Counted from the first letter of the stretch, positions 8,330 to 16,690 are shown. The stretch is 64,000 nucleotides of DNA from Bacillota bacterium (GCA_023436245.1 JAEZJZ010000115.1:12681-76680); one strand, 5' to 3'. Numbers and translations: made by a program. Notes: generated by a model not told the origin, from the letters alone.

Positions 8330-8935
8330 ACTGTCTCATAACAATCTTTTCCGTTCCGCGCCGACCGCAACCGCCCCCCGACCATGGGGCGGTTCTATAA
8401 TCCACCGCTGCCCCGAAGCGATGGGGACGGACCTTTCTGCCACGCGCGACGGTCGACAATGGCCGTGATTTGCCTTGAGCACCGCGCCGTTCTGTCAGGC
8501 TGGTCGCGCCGCCCCGCTTAGCTGCCAATTGGAGTAATGAAATGAGCCCGTCTCGCCCGGGGTCCAGCAGAACTCGCCACCAGTCTATACACAAGATCCG
8601 CACATTACCACAGCTATCCGGCATTGCTTGGGTTATGCTCTTGCGCTCAGGCGGCTCAGACAGCTGCTGGACCTGTTCCGGCCTCACTCGCTCATCTGAT
8701 TTGGGGCAGCCAACGCGTGGCTTGCGCGAACCAAGCCTGCCCTCCGGCGCTTTGGTGACGGTGACGCGGATCTGCGCTCCTTCTGCTAGGCATCGAAGAC
8801 TGGTACGTCGGCCTGGAAGTCTCATTACGAGATCTGGAAGGAATCTATCCTGATTCGCAACCCTGAGGGTACAAGCTATGGGCAAGAGCGCCGACAGTGA
8901 GCACGCGTAGAGGGGTGGGCGCCACAAACAAGCGA
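8330..8935. other. Gene-free decayed stretch, possible insertion-sequence remnant
   Basis: No reading frame on either strand has a convincing start, ribosome site or recognisable protein. Two features hint at an old transposable element: GGGACTGTCTCATAAC at the asp23-side edge, a sequence often seen at transposase 3' ends in Bacillota, and a minus-strand segment translating to QRWIIE, loosely like the RW(V/I)xE motif of IS5-type DDE transposases. Both are weak. The stretch sits between spoIIIAH and asp23, where accB and accC commonly lie in relatives. Confidence 0.3.
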
Positions 8936-8941
8936 CCAGTC

Positions 8942-9007
8942 AGCAGCACGCAGTGCTGCGATTTCCAATGAAAGCGATAGTTGCGCAGCAACTATCGGCT
9001 TGTACCG
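8942..9007. repeat. Type A palindromic repeat, single copy
   Basis: One unit: head hairpin CAGCACGCAGTGCTG, linker GATTTCCAATGAAAGCGAT, second inverted pair AGTTGC..GCAACT, tail CGGCTTGTACC. The head bases differ from the 2.3 kb copies while remaining self-complementary, so pairing rather than sequence is conserved. Confidence 0.8.
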
Positions 9008-9262
9008 TTAGGTGGCTGTTCAATGAAGAGAACGAGGAGGCGAAGGGAACAGCGGCAGCAACCGGCACACGGAACATATGTAGACAGTAACTCTGCCGAT
9101 GCACACTATCGGTTCAGTAAGTCCCTTCGCCCGCGCAGGATTTGCTGCCGCTCCTTCGCCGACGAGCTTATACCAAAAATTGCCACGCAGTCGTGGTTTG
9201 TGCGCCCCAACCCGTCGCCCCGATATCGTGTCGGGGCGCTTGCCGCCACACACGACTGCTAC

Positions 9263-9293
9263 ACAAAAAGAAAACCGGGTGTGTACCCGGTTT
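9263..9293 (-). terminator. Rho-independent terminator of the spoIIIA operon
   Basis: On the minus strand AAACCGGGT/ACCCGGTTT forms a 9-bp stem with a 4-nt loop, followed by TCTTTTTG. It lies just past the spoIIIAH stop codon. Confidence 0.9.
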
Positions 9294-9299
9294 GTTGGA

Positions 9300-9839
9300 T
9301 TAGCCCCGCTCGATCACGCGCACCTTACCCATGTCCACGCCGAGGGATGTAGACACCAGCTCCATCACCTGCAACGCTTCCGATTGAGTGAGGCCGGACG
9401 ACTTGATGATCAGGTTGGCAGTGTCCTGATTAAATACCAGAATCGCGTCCTCAAAGCCCTTGCTCATCACCAGCTTCTCCACCGTCAGTTCTTGCTCCAT
9501 CAGTGCAGTCAGACTGAGCCAATCCTGCTGCGCTTCAGCGCGAACCTCGGCACTGGTGTTGTTGTTGTTGATGATCTCCCGCAACAGTTCCACCTGCATG
9601 CTGCGTTGCTTCTCGCGCTCCAGCCGATGCTCCGCGAAGAAATCCGTCGTGGATTCCGAACTGACATCCTCCTGCCCGGGCATCAGCCCGGGGTCCCCAG
9701 GCGTCACCTTGGCTTCGGGATTCCAAACCAGCTGTTGGTCGATGTAATAGTTCACCAGGTAGTTTCCGCCCACAGCCAACACCAGCAGTACGACGATACT
9801 GGCCAAGAGTGCTCTGGCCTTAATTAACACAACTCTCAC
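9300..9839 (-). CDS. spoIIIAH: Stage III sporulation protein AH
   Basis: A 179-residue SpoIIIAH, the mother-cell protein whose extracellular domain pairs with forespore SpoIIQ to form the channel linking the two cells during engulfment. It has one N-terminal membrane helix (LLASIVVLLVLAVGGNYLVN), then a soluble region with the family's helical stretch (FFAEHRLEREKQRSMQVELL) and the ring-building domain (KGFEDAILVFNQDTANLIIK, then LTQSEALQVMELVS). Two GTG starts three codons apart are both plausible. It is the last gene of spoIIIAA-AH and is followed by a terminator. Confidence 0.95.
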   Translation of the reverse strand: MRVVLIKARALLASIVVLLVLAVGGNYLVNYYIDQQLVWNPEAKVTPGDPGLMPGQEDVSSESTTDFFAEHRLEREKQRSMQVELLREIINNNNTSAEVRAEAQQDWLSLTALMEQELTVEKLVMSKGFEDAILVFNQDTANLIIKSSGLTQSEALQVMELVSTSLGVDMGKVRVIERG

Positions 9840-9841
9840 CT

Positions 9842-10435
9842 CTACTTCCCCGATATGACTTCAATGCGATGGGCGGCGATGTCGAGCACCGTCTGCACAA
9901 CTCTAGTCAGTGACAGGCGAACGGCTGCATCATCCGCACCTTGAGCAACAATCAGCACACCGGTTACCGGAGGCAGGTTCTCCTGCAGCGTCACCAGGTC
10001 ATTACCCGAATCCGTGAGCAGGTTCGTCTGATGACTCTCCTCCTTGGTGATCCGTGTCCCGCCACTGCTGTCCTTCTCTTCAGTTGTCTTCTGAGAGGTC
10101 TGAGTGTTCATCGCCGGAATGGCCTCGGAGGTTCCGGAGAGCGACAGCATCACACTCACTTCCCCCACTCCGTCGATAGCAGCCAGAGTCCTGGCCAATT
10201 GCTGCTCAAGCGCCAAGCGGTAGTCATTGATCGTCTGCAAGGCGCCAGTGGTAGGCGGGTTCTGATTGACCGGGGTGGCATTCGGCAACGGCTGCTCCAG
10301 GCTCTGACCCGGCCACAGCAGTTGCAGCGCCAACAGGGCCGTGACGCCAATCAAGCCGATCAGCAGCAGGCGGTTCTTGCCCAGGCGCTCCCAAACTCCA
10401 CTGAGCACAGCTTGCTGTGAGTTCACTTTGGACAT
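9842..10435 (-). CDS. spoIIIAG: Stage III sporulation protein AG
   Basis: A 197-residue SpoIIIAG, a ring-forming component of the mother cell-forespore channel. It has an N-terminal membrane helix (LLLIGLIGVTALLALQLLWP), a Pro-rich linker and the conserved ring-building domain: YRLALEQQLARTLAAIDGVG, VSVMLSLSGTSE, then VLIVAQGADDAAVRLSLTRV and LDIAAHRIEVI. The ATG is preceded by GGGGGGAAAGAG. A Ser/Thr/Lys-rich insertion of about 35 residues (QTSQKTTEEKDSSGGTRITK) interrupts the domain, as in other SpoIIIAG proteins. Confidence 0.94.
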   Translation of the reverse strand: MSKVNSQQAVLSGVWERLGKNRLLLIGLIGVTALLALQLLWPGQSLEQPLPNATPVNQNPPTTGALQTINDYRLALEQQLARTLAAIDGVGEVSVMLSLSGTSEAIPAMNTQTSQKTTEEKDSSGGTRITKEESHQTNLLTDSGNDLVTLQENLPPVTGVLIVAQGADDAAVRLSLTRVVQTVLDIAAHRIEVISGK

Positions 10436-10446
10436 CTCTTTCCCCC

Positions 10447-11052
10447 CTATTTGATGTTCACTGCTACACGATCCGCAGTCAGGACGAAGTGACCGACCAG
10501 GACCCCCCGGAGTGCAGCCGCCTTCTCAACCGCTGCCGGCGTTGGCGGGCTGGATTCCTGAACATCGTCCCCAACCTGTACCGGTCGCACATTGGCTACC
10601 GGCCTAACCGAATCGGAGCGCCAGGCGACATCAACCGTCATCTGCAAAATGCGTCCAAAATCTTCGGCCTGGCGATCCTCAACCAATTGAAATCTACAGG
10701 AAACCATTTCCACCTGGTCATCCGCTTCCACCAGCTGCTCGATCTGATCAGTCAAGGCCTGGCGATAGTTGTCCAGCAACACCTGATCGTTTTGCTCTTG
10801 CCAGACCCGACTTTTCATCTGCAACTCTTCCCAGGAGGTGCGCACCGTGGCCTGGCCCAGCAGTTCCCCCAGGTTAAAAGGTGTGCGAGATAACTGCAGC
10901 AACGGTGCGAGCAGAGTGAGCACCATGATCAGCCCGACCGCCAGTTGTGCATAGCGCCTCATCCCGCCTTCCGGCAAGATGATCTGTAGGAAACTGGCCA
11001 GCAGCATGATCACGAGCACATTCTGGACAAACTGCTTCACTGCTTCGACCAA
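10447..11052 (-). CDS. spoIIIAF: Stage III sporulation protein AF
   Basis: A roughly 201-residue SpoIIIAF with two N-terminal membrane segments (VQNVLVIMLLASFLQIILP and YAQLAVGLIMVLTLLAPLLQ) and a soluble C-terminal domain (WQEQNDQVLLDNYRQALTDQ, then VSCRFQLVEDRQAEDFGRIL). I chose the TTG start preceded by GGGAGGTGAGCGG; the frame's first GTG lies within the ribosome site region itself. It sits between spoIIIAE and spoIIIAG with short gaps. Its precise role in the secretion complex is not known. Confidence 0.92.
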   Translation of the reverse strand: MVEAVKQFVQNVLVIMLLASFLQIILPEGGMRRYAQLAVGLIMVLTLLAPLLQLSRTPFNLGELLGQATVRTSWEELQMKSRVWQEQNDQVLLDNYRQALTDQIEQLVEADDQVEMVSCRFQLVEDRQAEDFGRILQMTVDVAWRSDSVRPVANVRPVQVGDDVQESSPPTPAAVEKAAALRGVLVGHFVLTADRVAVNIK

Positions 11053-11079
11053 CCGCTCACCTCCCTCCACGCCCTGCCC

Positions 11080-12264
11080 TCAACGCAACATCAGGGCGCT
11101 GTTTCCGGTGCTGACCACCACTGTGATCGTCATGAACAACAACACACCGACCAGCGCCAGCGCGCCAAAAAAGTAGGTGAAAACTCCAGCGATGTCGTTC
11201 AACGCGGCTGCGATTCTGCCTCCTCCCAGTGGCTGGGCTACGGCAGCGGCGACGCGGTAGATGACCAGCATGCCGATCAGCTTGATTGCAGGTAGCGCAC
11301 AGAAGAGCAGCACACCGGTCGTGCCAATGAACCCAAGGGAGTTGCTGATCAGGCCAGAACAGCCAGCGATTGTCTCAAAACCATCAGAGAGCAAGCTTCC
11401 CACCACCGGCAAGAATGCCTTCACCGCAAACTTCCCCGCCCGGAAAGCCACCCCATCGGCAACAGCACCCAACGTGGACTGGGCAATGTTGAACCCGACA
11501 AAGACCATGAACAAGAGTCCCATCACCCCTGCGCCAATATCTCGCAACAGGTGTGCCACGCGGGAGACCTTAATGGTGTCCGAAAGGTTGTCCGCCAGGA
11601 CCAGCACCCCGGAAAAGAAGATCAGCGGCACAGCCAGATTGACGATCAGGGTGGTGATGCCGGTCAGCAGCACCAGCAGCATCGGACTGAACAGGGCAGC
11701 GGAGCTGACATTGCCGATGGAAAGCAGAATCGTGAGCAGGATCGGATACAGCGCTTGCACGAAGTTGACCATCGTCAACAGTGCCGACTTAGTCACAGCC
11801 ATTGCCAGTCCAAAACTCTGCAGCGCAAACCCCATGATCACCAGCCAGCAAATCAGATAGGCAATGCTGGCCACCTTACCCTCCATGGCCTCGTGCAGGT
11901 GCTGCAGCAACACGCAGAGCAAGGAAAGCACCAACACCCGAATGAGGAGCGTGGATTGACCAGCCAGTTCCCGAAAGGCAAGGCGCATCAGCATGCTGAG
12001 CAACTGCCCGATGGAAAGGCCCTGCTGCTCTCTCAAAGCCGAGACGACGCCGCGGAGTGAGAGTTCGGGCAGATAGTCGCCATACTCGGTGGACAGTTGG
12101 TCCAGAAATGGTTTGAGACTGTCCATATCCAGACCCGACAACTGCTGCTCCAGAACCTGATCAATGCTCGCGCCAGTTGGTTCGTCAGGATTGGCGGCAG
12201 CAGCAGGCATGGGCATAAGGAACAGCAGTAGGACCGCCAGGCTGAGCATCGTCTTCCGCAGCAC
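11080..12264 (-). CDS. spoIIIAE: Stage III sporulation protein AE
   Basis: A roughly 394-residue polytopic protein with an N-terminal signal (LSLAVLLLFLMPMPAAAA) and about eight further hydrophobic segments, including LIRVLVLSLLCVLLQHLHEA, VASIAYLICWLVIMGFALQS and LMVFVGFNIAQSTLGAVADG. The conserved GKFAVKAFLPVVGSLLSDGF motif is present. SpoIIIAE is the largest membrane component of the SpoIIIA-SpoIIQ complex. The frame's first GTG overlaps the Shine-Dalgarno; the GTG three codons later has GGGAGG at ideal spacing. Confidence 0.95.
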   Translation of the reverse strand: MLRKTMLSLAVLLLFLMPMPAAAANPDEPTGASIDQVLEQQLSGLDMDSLKPFLDQLSTEYGDYLPELSLRGVVSALREQQGLSIGQLLSMLMRLAFRELAGQSTLLIRVLVLSLLCVLLQHLHEAMEGKVASIAYLICWLVIMGFALQSFGLAMAVTKSALLTMVNFVQALYPILLTILLSIGNVSSAALFSPMLLVLLTGITTLIVNLAVPLIFFSGVLVLADNLSDTIKVSRVAHLLRDIGAGVMGLLFMVFVGFNIAQSTLGAVADGVAFRAGKFAVKAFLPVVGSLLSDGFETIAGCSGLISNSLGFIGTTGVLLFCALPAIKLIGMLVIYRVAAAVAQPLGGGRIAAALNDIAGVFTYFFGALALVGVLLFMTITVVVSTGNSALMLR

Positions 12265-12283
12265 CCATCTCACCTCCCAGGAC

Positions 12284-12670
12284 TCAAGGTAATAGCCCTA
12301 ACACAGTATCCAGGATCACCAAGACAATGGGGACGGCCAGCACCATGATGATCACCTTGCCAGCCAGTTCAACTTTGCCGGCGATGGCGCTCTCGTTCGC
12401 GTCACGGCAAACTTGGGCGCCGAACTCGGTGATGTATGCTACCCCTACTATGCGCAGCAACATGGAGAGCTGCAGCGAGCCGATTTCTACGCGGGAAGCG
12501 ATGGAGTTCATCGTACTGACCACCAGACCGATTTTAGGCAAAGCAGAGAGGAAGATCAGTGCCCCCACCAGAATGGAAAGCGCCAACGCAAACTCTGGAC
12601 GGCTCTGCCTGAGGACAATCAGCAGCACGGTGGCCGTGATCGCCAGTGCAACAATCGGGATGATTTCCAT
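12284..12670 (-). CDS. spoIIIAD: Stage III sporulation protein AD
   Basis: A 128-residue, mostly hydrophobic SpoIIIAD. Segments include MEIIPIVALAITATVLLIVL, FALALSILVGALIFLSALPK and VIIMVLAVPIVLVILDTVLG, with the conserved LLRIVGVAYITEFGAQVCRD between them. The open frame extends 40 codons upstream into spoIIIAC, but that part is out-of-frame shadow; the family starts at MEIIPI. The ribosome site is weak, and the start lies just past the spoIIIAC stop, so translation is probably coupled. Confidence 0.93.
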   Translation of the reverse strand: MEIIPIVALAITATVLLIVLRQSRPEFALALSILVGALIFLSALPKIGLVVSTMNSIASRVEIGSLQLSMLLRIVGVAYITEFGAQVCRDANESAIAGKVELAGKVIIMVLAVPIVLVILDTVLGLLP

Positions 12671-12677
12671 GGTAGAT

Positions 12678-12878
12678 TCAGAACTGGAAGAGAGTTCGGA
12701 TGGCGTCAAACAACTCACTGACCCAGCGGATAACCGTGAACATGACCACGACCACTCCGAGCAACACCAGCACCTGCGCGTACTCCTCACGACCCGACTT
12801 GTCCAGAATCTTGTGCAGGATGGCGACTACAAACCCAAATACGGCTACTTGCAGAATGACAGTGTAGTTGATGCCCAT
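12678..12878 (-). CDS. spoIIIAC: Stage III sporulation protein AC
   Basis: A 66-residue membrane protein with two hydrophobic helices (YTVILQVAVFGFVVAILHKI, then YAQVLVLLGVVVVMFTVIRW), matching SpoIIIAC in length and pattern. The KSGREEYAQ segment between the helices is typical. The ATG start has GAGGAGGGACGAGC directly upstream. It is part of the spoIIIAA-AH operon, which is transcribed in the mother cell under SigE in B. subtilis. Confidence 0.94.
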   Translation of the reverse strand: MGINYTVILQVAVFGFVVAILHKILDKSGREEYAQVLVLLGVVVVMFTVIRWVSELFDAIRTLFQF

Positions 12879-12919
12879 GCTCGTCCCTCCTCGTAGGCCG
12901 CGTCAGGCAGCCTGTCTAC

Positions 12920-13447
12920 TCACACTAGAACTATGACCAACAGTATTCCGGATAGTACGCCGAGATAGCGCCACATCCGCTCATTGCTCTGTCTTGATTG
13001 CTCAGCTCGGGTCTCCTCCCGCGCCAGTTGCTGCACAGCCAGCAGCAGGTGACGTTCCTGATCGGTCCGATCAGAGAGACCGATCAGACCACCCAGCTGC
13101 TCAAGTATTTCCAGATCGGATTGCAGCAGCGCGGAGTTCGCCCGAAACTCCGCCAGACCGGCTCCCCACGCCTCATCTGCGGTTGTGCCGGCGCAGCTCA
13201 GAACGGCAGCTGCCTTGCGGAACAGCGCATCTACCGGGGGCGGACTTGACTGCGACAGTCGCAGAAAGGCCTCCGGCAGCGGTGTCGCTCCGTAACCTAT
13301 CTCAGTGGCCAGGCCCTGCAACACCGACTGCAGTGCCCGCAGTTGCCGAGGTCGCTCGGCGTAGCCACGAGCAATGGTGAAACCGGCCATACTGGTTGCA
13401 AAGACCACCATGCCGGCTGCAATCAACTTCACGAACCAGACTGGCAC
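12920..13447 (-). CDS. spoIIIAB: Stage III sporulation protein AB
   Basis: A 175-residue SpoIIIAB. An N-terminal membrane helix (LIAAGMVVFATSMAGFTIAR) is followed by the family signature ERPRQLRALQSVLQGLATEI and GYGATPLPEAFLRL, a helical middle part (LEILEQLGGLIGLSDRTDQE) and a C-terminal membrane helix (YLGVLSGILLVIVLV). The family is distantly related to GspF-type secretion proteins. The GTG start follows GGGAGGTAGGTTGGC and overlaps the spoIIIAA end by 19 nt. Confidence 0.94.
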   Translation of the reverse strand: MPVWFVKLIAAGMVVFATSMAGFTIARGYAERPRQLRALQSVLQGLATEIGYGATPLPEAFLRLSQSSPPPVDALFRKAAAVLSCAGTTADEAWGAGLAEFRANSALLQSDLEILEQLGGLIGLSDRTDQERHLLLAVQQLAREETRAEQSRQSNERMWRYLGVLSGILLVIVLV

Positions 13448-14397
13448 GCCAACCTACCTCCCATCTGATCGAGTACCGCTTCCACCGTCCCCGGCCCGCG
13501 GCGTGTGCTGAGCACAACGTACCGACCAAACGACTCGTTTTGCAGCAGTTCACAGAGTACCGGGCGCTGCGCCAGCTCACGCAGGTCGGCTGCATGGGCG
13601 CTGGTGATCACCGCTACCCCGCTGTGCAGGGCCTCCATCAGTGCTGCCGCGTCCTCACGCCGTCCAATCTCATCCGTAATCAACACCTCTGGCGACAGTG
13701 CCCTCAGAGCCATCACCATTCCTTCCGCCTTGGGGCAAGCGTCAAGCACGTCACAACGCGGGCCAACGTCCAGCGTCGGCACACCCTGGTAGCAAGCAGC
13801 CAGCTCTGAACGCTCATCGATCAACGCCACTTTGAAACCACGCGGCAGACACGCCGCTCCCAGGCTCAACGAGCGGGCCAAATCGCGGAGCAGCGTGGTC
13901 TTACCAGCCTGCGGCGGTGAAACAAGCAGGGTACAATGCGGCAATCCATCTGGCCGCAAGAGCCGCGGGAGCAACGCAGCGGCACAACCAATCACTTGCT
14001 TGGCCAACCTCAGGTTGAACCCGGTGATGTACTTCAGGGTCTTAACCTTGCCGTGTTCCAGAACTGCCCGCCCGGTCAGTCCCACCCGGTGCCCACCAGG
14101 AATGGTGATGTAGCCGGACCGCAGCTCTTCCTCCAGCGCATACAGAGAACTCTGGCTGACTGTGGCCAACAGGTGGCGAATGTCCCTGGCCTCCGCCTGC
14201 ACTGGTCGCGCAGTACTCGTTACAAATCCGGATGAGGAAAGCCATAGCTCTCCCGCACTGCCGTAGGCCAGCACAGGTTGTCCCTGCCTGATGCGGATTT
14301 CCTGCAGCCCAGCCAACAGCTCTGGTCGCGTGGACAGGATGGATGTATGCCATTCTCTCGGTAACACATTGCAGACCTGCTGCAAGTCATGAGCCAT
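13429..14397 (-). CDS. spoIIIAA: Stage III sporulation protein AA (secretion-type ATPase)
   Basis: A 322-residue SpoIIIAA, the P-loop ATPase thought to power the feeding-tube complex between mother cell and forespore. The N-terminal part reads EIRIRQGQPVLAYGS. The Walker A motif is SPPQAGKTTLLRDLARSLS, followed by ALIDERSELAACYQG, the Walker B-like EVLITDEIGRREDAAALMEA, and the conserved AVITSAHAADLRELAQRP. I chose the ATG (MAHDLQQVCNVLPREW) behind GGAGGGGG over the GTG six codons earlier. It is the promoter-proximal gene of the operon. Confidence 0.95.
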   Translation of the reverse strand: MAHDLQQVCNVLPREWHTSILSTRPELLAGLQEIRIRQGQPVLAYGSAGELWLSSSGFVTSTARPVQAEARDIRHLLATVSQSSLYALEEELRSGYITIPGGHRVGLTGRAVLEHGKVKTLKYITGFNLRLAKQVIGCAAALLPRLLRPDGLPHCTLLVSPPQAGKTTLLRDLARSLSLGAACLPRGFKVALIDERSELAACYQGVPTLDVGPRCDVLDACPKAEGMVMALRALSPEVLITDEIGRREDAAALMEALHSGVAVITSAHAADLRELAQRPVLCELLQNESFGRYVVLSTRRGPGTVEAVLDQMGGRLACQSGS

Positions 14398-14418
14398 CCT
14401 ACCCACCCCCTCCACCTT

Positions 14419-14540
14419 TGCTTCGCAACCATAGCTTCACTGGAGATCGCAACACAGAGTGTTGATTTGGAACATGACGATAGTTGCTTCGCAACCATCG
14501 CTATTGTTTAGATCGCAGCACTAAAGTGCCGCTTTTGTAC
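14419..14540. repeat. Type A repeat fragments in reverse orientation
   Basis: Two degenerate type A units are visible: heads GATCGCAACACAGAGTGTT and GATCGCAGCACTAAAGTGC, an inner pair CGATAGTTGCTTCGCAACCATCG, and the tail TTTTGTACAG. They fill the space upstream of spoIIIAA, where the operon's promoter should lie. No clear SigE-type promoter could be assigned by eye. Confidence 0.65.
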
Positions 14541-14617
14541 AGACTATGGCCTGTCCACGGCCTTTATGACAGGATTCATCTGGCGAGACAGCTTGTTTCG
14601 CAGGCCGTTCTGCCGAA

Positions 14618-14656
14618 CACAAAACGAAAGAGGCAGAGAGCTGATGCTCTCTGCCT
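14618..14656 (-). terminator. Terminator of the zinc-ribbon gene
   Basis: AGGCAGAGAGC/GCTCTCTGCCT makes an 11-bp stem with loop ATCA on the minus strand, followed by TTTCGTTTTGT, about 16 nt past the stop codon. Confidence 0.85.
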
Positions 14657-14671
14657 CGCGCGTCCTGGTCA

Positions 14672-14998
14672 TCAAGTGGGATTGGCCAATAGGATGGGCT
14701 GACCGCAGTTGGAACAGATTGCGGCGGCTGCCAGCGCCGTCTCCGGTGTCAGCACGACTGCCGCCTGACAGTTGGGGCAACGAGTCGCGGTTGGCAGCAC
14801 CGACGGGTGTAGGTGCTCTGCTGTCGGGATCTGCTCGGTGATCTCGTTCAGCAGTTCATCGATAATGTCCAGACTGGACATCCAGAGAGTACTGTCGTCG
14901 TCTTCATCCGCCAGAAGTAGCAGTGCCTTGCTGCGGAGTCCGGCCGCCTTCCTGGCCAATAGTTCCAAGCGCAACACCAGTTCATCATGGCTACTCAT
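14672..14998 (-). CDS. Small helical protein with C-terminal zinc ribbon (possibly CD1247-like)
   Basis: A 108-residue protein with a helical N-terminal part (ELVLRLELLARKAAGLRSKA, then SLDIIDELLNEITEQ) and a four-cysteine zinc-ribbon-like C-terminus (TRCPNCQAAVVL, then AAICSNCGQPIL). The ATG is preceded by GAGGAGAGGCGAGCG. In many Clostridia a small protein with a CD1247-type N-terminal domain and zinc knuckle is encoded between efp and spoIIIAA. Position and layout fit that family, but I cannot confirm the match. Function is unknown. Confidence 0.7.
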   Translation of the reverse strand: MSSHDELVLRLELLARKAAGLRSKALLLLADEDDDSTLWMSSLDIIDELLNEITEQIPTAEHLHPSVLPTATRCPNCQAAVVLTPETALAAAAICSNCGQPILLANPT

Positions 14999-15107
14999 CG
15001 CTCGCCTCTCCTCATCACATGGCTTCTCCTTCTAATGTCTCTCGCTACCAGCAAAAGATACCCGCCAGCGATTAGCGGTCCTTATGCCATCCGAGGCAGT
15101 CATAAGC

Positions 15108-15113
15108 TATAAT
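15108..15113 (+). promoter_or_regulatory. Candidate -10 element upstream of the ATP-grasp-like gene
   Basis: A perfect TATAAT lies about 90 bases before the plus-strand start codon. No convincing -35 hexamer stands 16 to 18 bases upstream, so a regulated or weak promoter is possible. Confidence 0.4.
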
Positions 15114-15199
15114 GATATGCAAGTGGAACCGCAGCCGGCCCAGCTGCATAACATATTAGGGCGCAGACTGACTCAGTACAAGACAAAGGGTGAGCACAT

Positions 15200-16597
15200 A
15201 TGCAGGATGCAGAGATCTGCCTATCCATAGACGAAGCGATGGCTCTGGCCAATATTTCCCGCAACACAGCCAGGGCCGTTCCGACTGGCCGCTGGTCACC
15301 ATTTCGCATTTCACCGGAGCCGTTCTTCGTCGACCGCCTAACCGCTGAGCGGCTTGAGACACTCGGACCGTGGTTGCGAGATTTCTATCATGCGGCAGAC
15401 CGACTCTACCATTTGAGCGCAAACGGTGATGCCCCTGCCTTCGTGGCCGGTCATTTGGACGCCGGTAAACCAGATTGGCTGGTTCGGGTAGCACGGGCAG
15501 AGAGTTTCCGTGAACAAATTCCAGTGATCATCCGGCCGGACTTGCTCTTCACCAACACTGGGTTGCGAGCGACCGAACTGGATTCGGTACCCGGCAGCAT
15601 GGGCTTATTGGCGTTTCTGGAGGAAACCTACGCCCGGTTGGGCTGCCCACTGATGGGGCGACAGCCGACCGCCGAAGCTTTCCTACAGGCGCTGCAAAGC
15701 CTGCCGGGTGAAGATGGGATGACAGCAATCGTTATCTCCGACGAGTGCGCCAGCTATCGGCTGGAGACTGCCTGGTTAGCCGAGCGTTGGCAGGACCAGG
15801 GTGACAACTCGCCGGTGGTAGTGCGTCCAGAGGAACTGCAGTATTCAGAGGCCGGGGTCAGCTACAATGGCGTCCGGGTGACCAGAGTCTATCGGTTCTT
15901 TGAGCTGTTTGACTGGCAGAACGTAGACGGGGCCCACGCTCTCTTGCACCTGGCCGCCTCCGGAAGAGTGGCACTCACTCCCCCGCCCAAGCATTACCTG
16001 GAGGAGAAGATGTGGTTCGCCTTTCTGCACGATCCTCTATTGTCTGCTTACTGGCAGAAACTGTTGAGCGAGGAGGTGCTGACTGGTCTGCAGCAGCTAT
16101 TCCCTCCAACCTGGCTGGTGGCGCCGGACAGAACCAGCCCTCTGGGCGATTGGCAGCGGCTGCGACAAACTAGTCGGCGTGAACGGCCCTTCGTGCTCAA
16201 GCCGTCAGGCTTCTCTGCGCTGGCCTGGGGCGGACACGGCTTCAGCCGCGGCAAGGACTACACGACGGGAAACTGGGCTGAAACCATCGCCCAATTACTC
16301 AGCCAGAGCGATCAATCTCCGTTTGTGCTACAGTCCTATGCACATTCCTTGCCAAGGCAAGTCAGTTTCTATGATGTCCCGACAGCAGCCATCCAGCAGT
16401 TTTCGGGAAAAACCAGGCTCTGCCCCTACTACTTCTTGCATCTCCACAAGCGCAGCTTTGCGGAACAAGAGGACGTGAGTCTGAGCGGGGCGCTGGCGAC
16501 CACTGTTCCGATGCAGAAACCCGTGATTCACGGCATGACCGAGGCGGTAATGGCACCGACGGCGATAATGCGAGACTGTTCAATTTATGTTCCGTAG
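15200..16597 (+). CDS. ATP-grasp-like protein (glutathionylspermidine-synthase/circularly permuted type), function unknown
   Basis: A 465-residue protein without close resemblance to a named enzyme. IIRPDLLFTNTGLRATELDS followed by VPGSMGLLAFLEE resembles the metal- and substrate-binding strand of ATP-grasp ligases such as glutathionylspermidine synthase. FVLKPSGFSALAWGGHGFSR followed by a Trp-rich helix and PFVLQSYAHSLPRQVSFYD resembles the ATP-binding lysine region. The ATG has GGGTGA six bases upstream. It stands alone on the plus strand between minus-strand genes. Its last nine codons and stop (MRDCSIYVP) come from an inserted type B repeat, so the original C-terminus may have been different. 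Confidence 0.6.
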   Translation: MQDAEICLSIDEAMALANISRNTARAVPTGRWSPFRISPEPFFVDRLTAERLETLGPWLRDFYHAADRLYHLSANGDAPAFVAGHLDAGKPDWLVRVARAESFREQIPVIIRPDLLFTNTGLRATELDSVPGSMGLLAFLEETYARLGCPLMGRQPTAEAFLQALQSLPGEDGMTAIVISDECASYRLETAWLAERWQDQGDNSPVVVRPEELQYSEAGVSYNGVRVTRVYRFFELFDWQNVDGAHALLHLAASGRVALTPPPKHYLEEKMWFAFLHDPLLSAYWQKLLSEEVLTGLQQLFPPTWLVAPDRTSPLGDWQRLRQTSRRERPFVLKPSGFSALAWGGHGFSRGKDYTTGNWAETIAQLLSQSDQSPFVLQSYAHSLPRQVSFYDVPTAAIQQFSGKTRLCPYYFLHLHKRSFAEQEDVSLSGALATTVPMQKPVIHGMTEAVMAPTAIMRDCSIYVP

Positions 16598-16690
16598 AGG
16601 CTCGGCATGCCGAGCCGATCCCGGCACCACTGCATGCTGTGGTGCTACGACCCTAAGGAAATCGGACTTTTGAACGCTCTCGCGATAATG
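16568..16690. repeat. Type B palindromic repeat
   Basis: The unit reads GCGAGACTGTTCAATTTATG, then CCGTAGAGGCTCGGCATGCC and GAGCCGATCC, then GCATGCTGTGGTGCTACG and a GAACGCTCTCGCG end. The central GGCTCGGCATGCCGAGCC is a perfect palindrome. The first 30 bases lie inside the upstream coding sequence. Confidence 0.8.

Noticed and set aside
8322..8927. Minus-strand open frame of 201 codons between asp23 and spoIIIAH
   Set aside because: No ribosome site, no recognisable motif and biased Arg/Gly composition; treated as non-coding decayed DNA.
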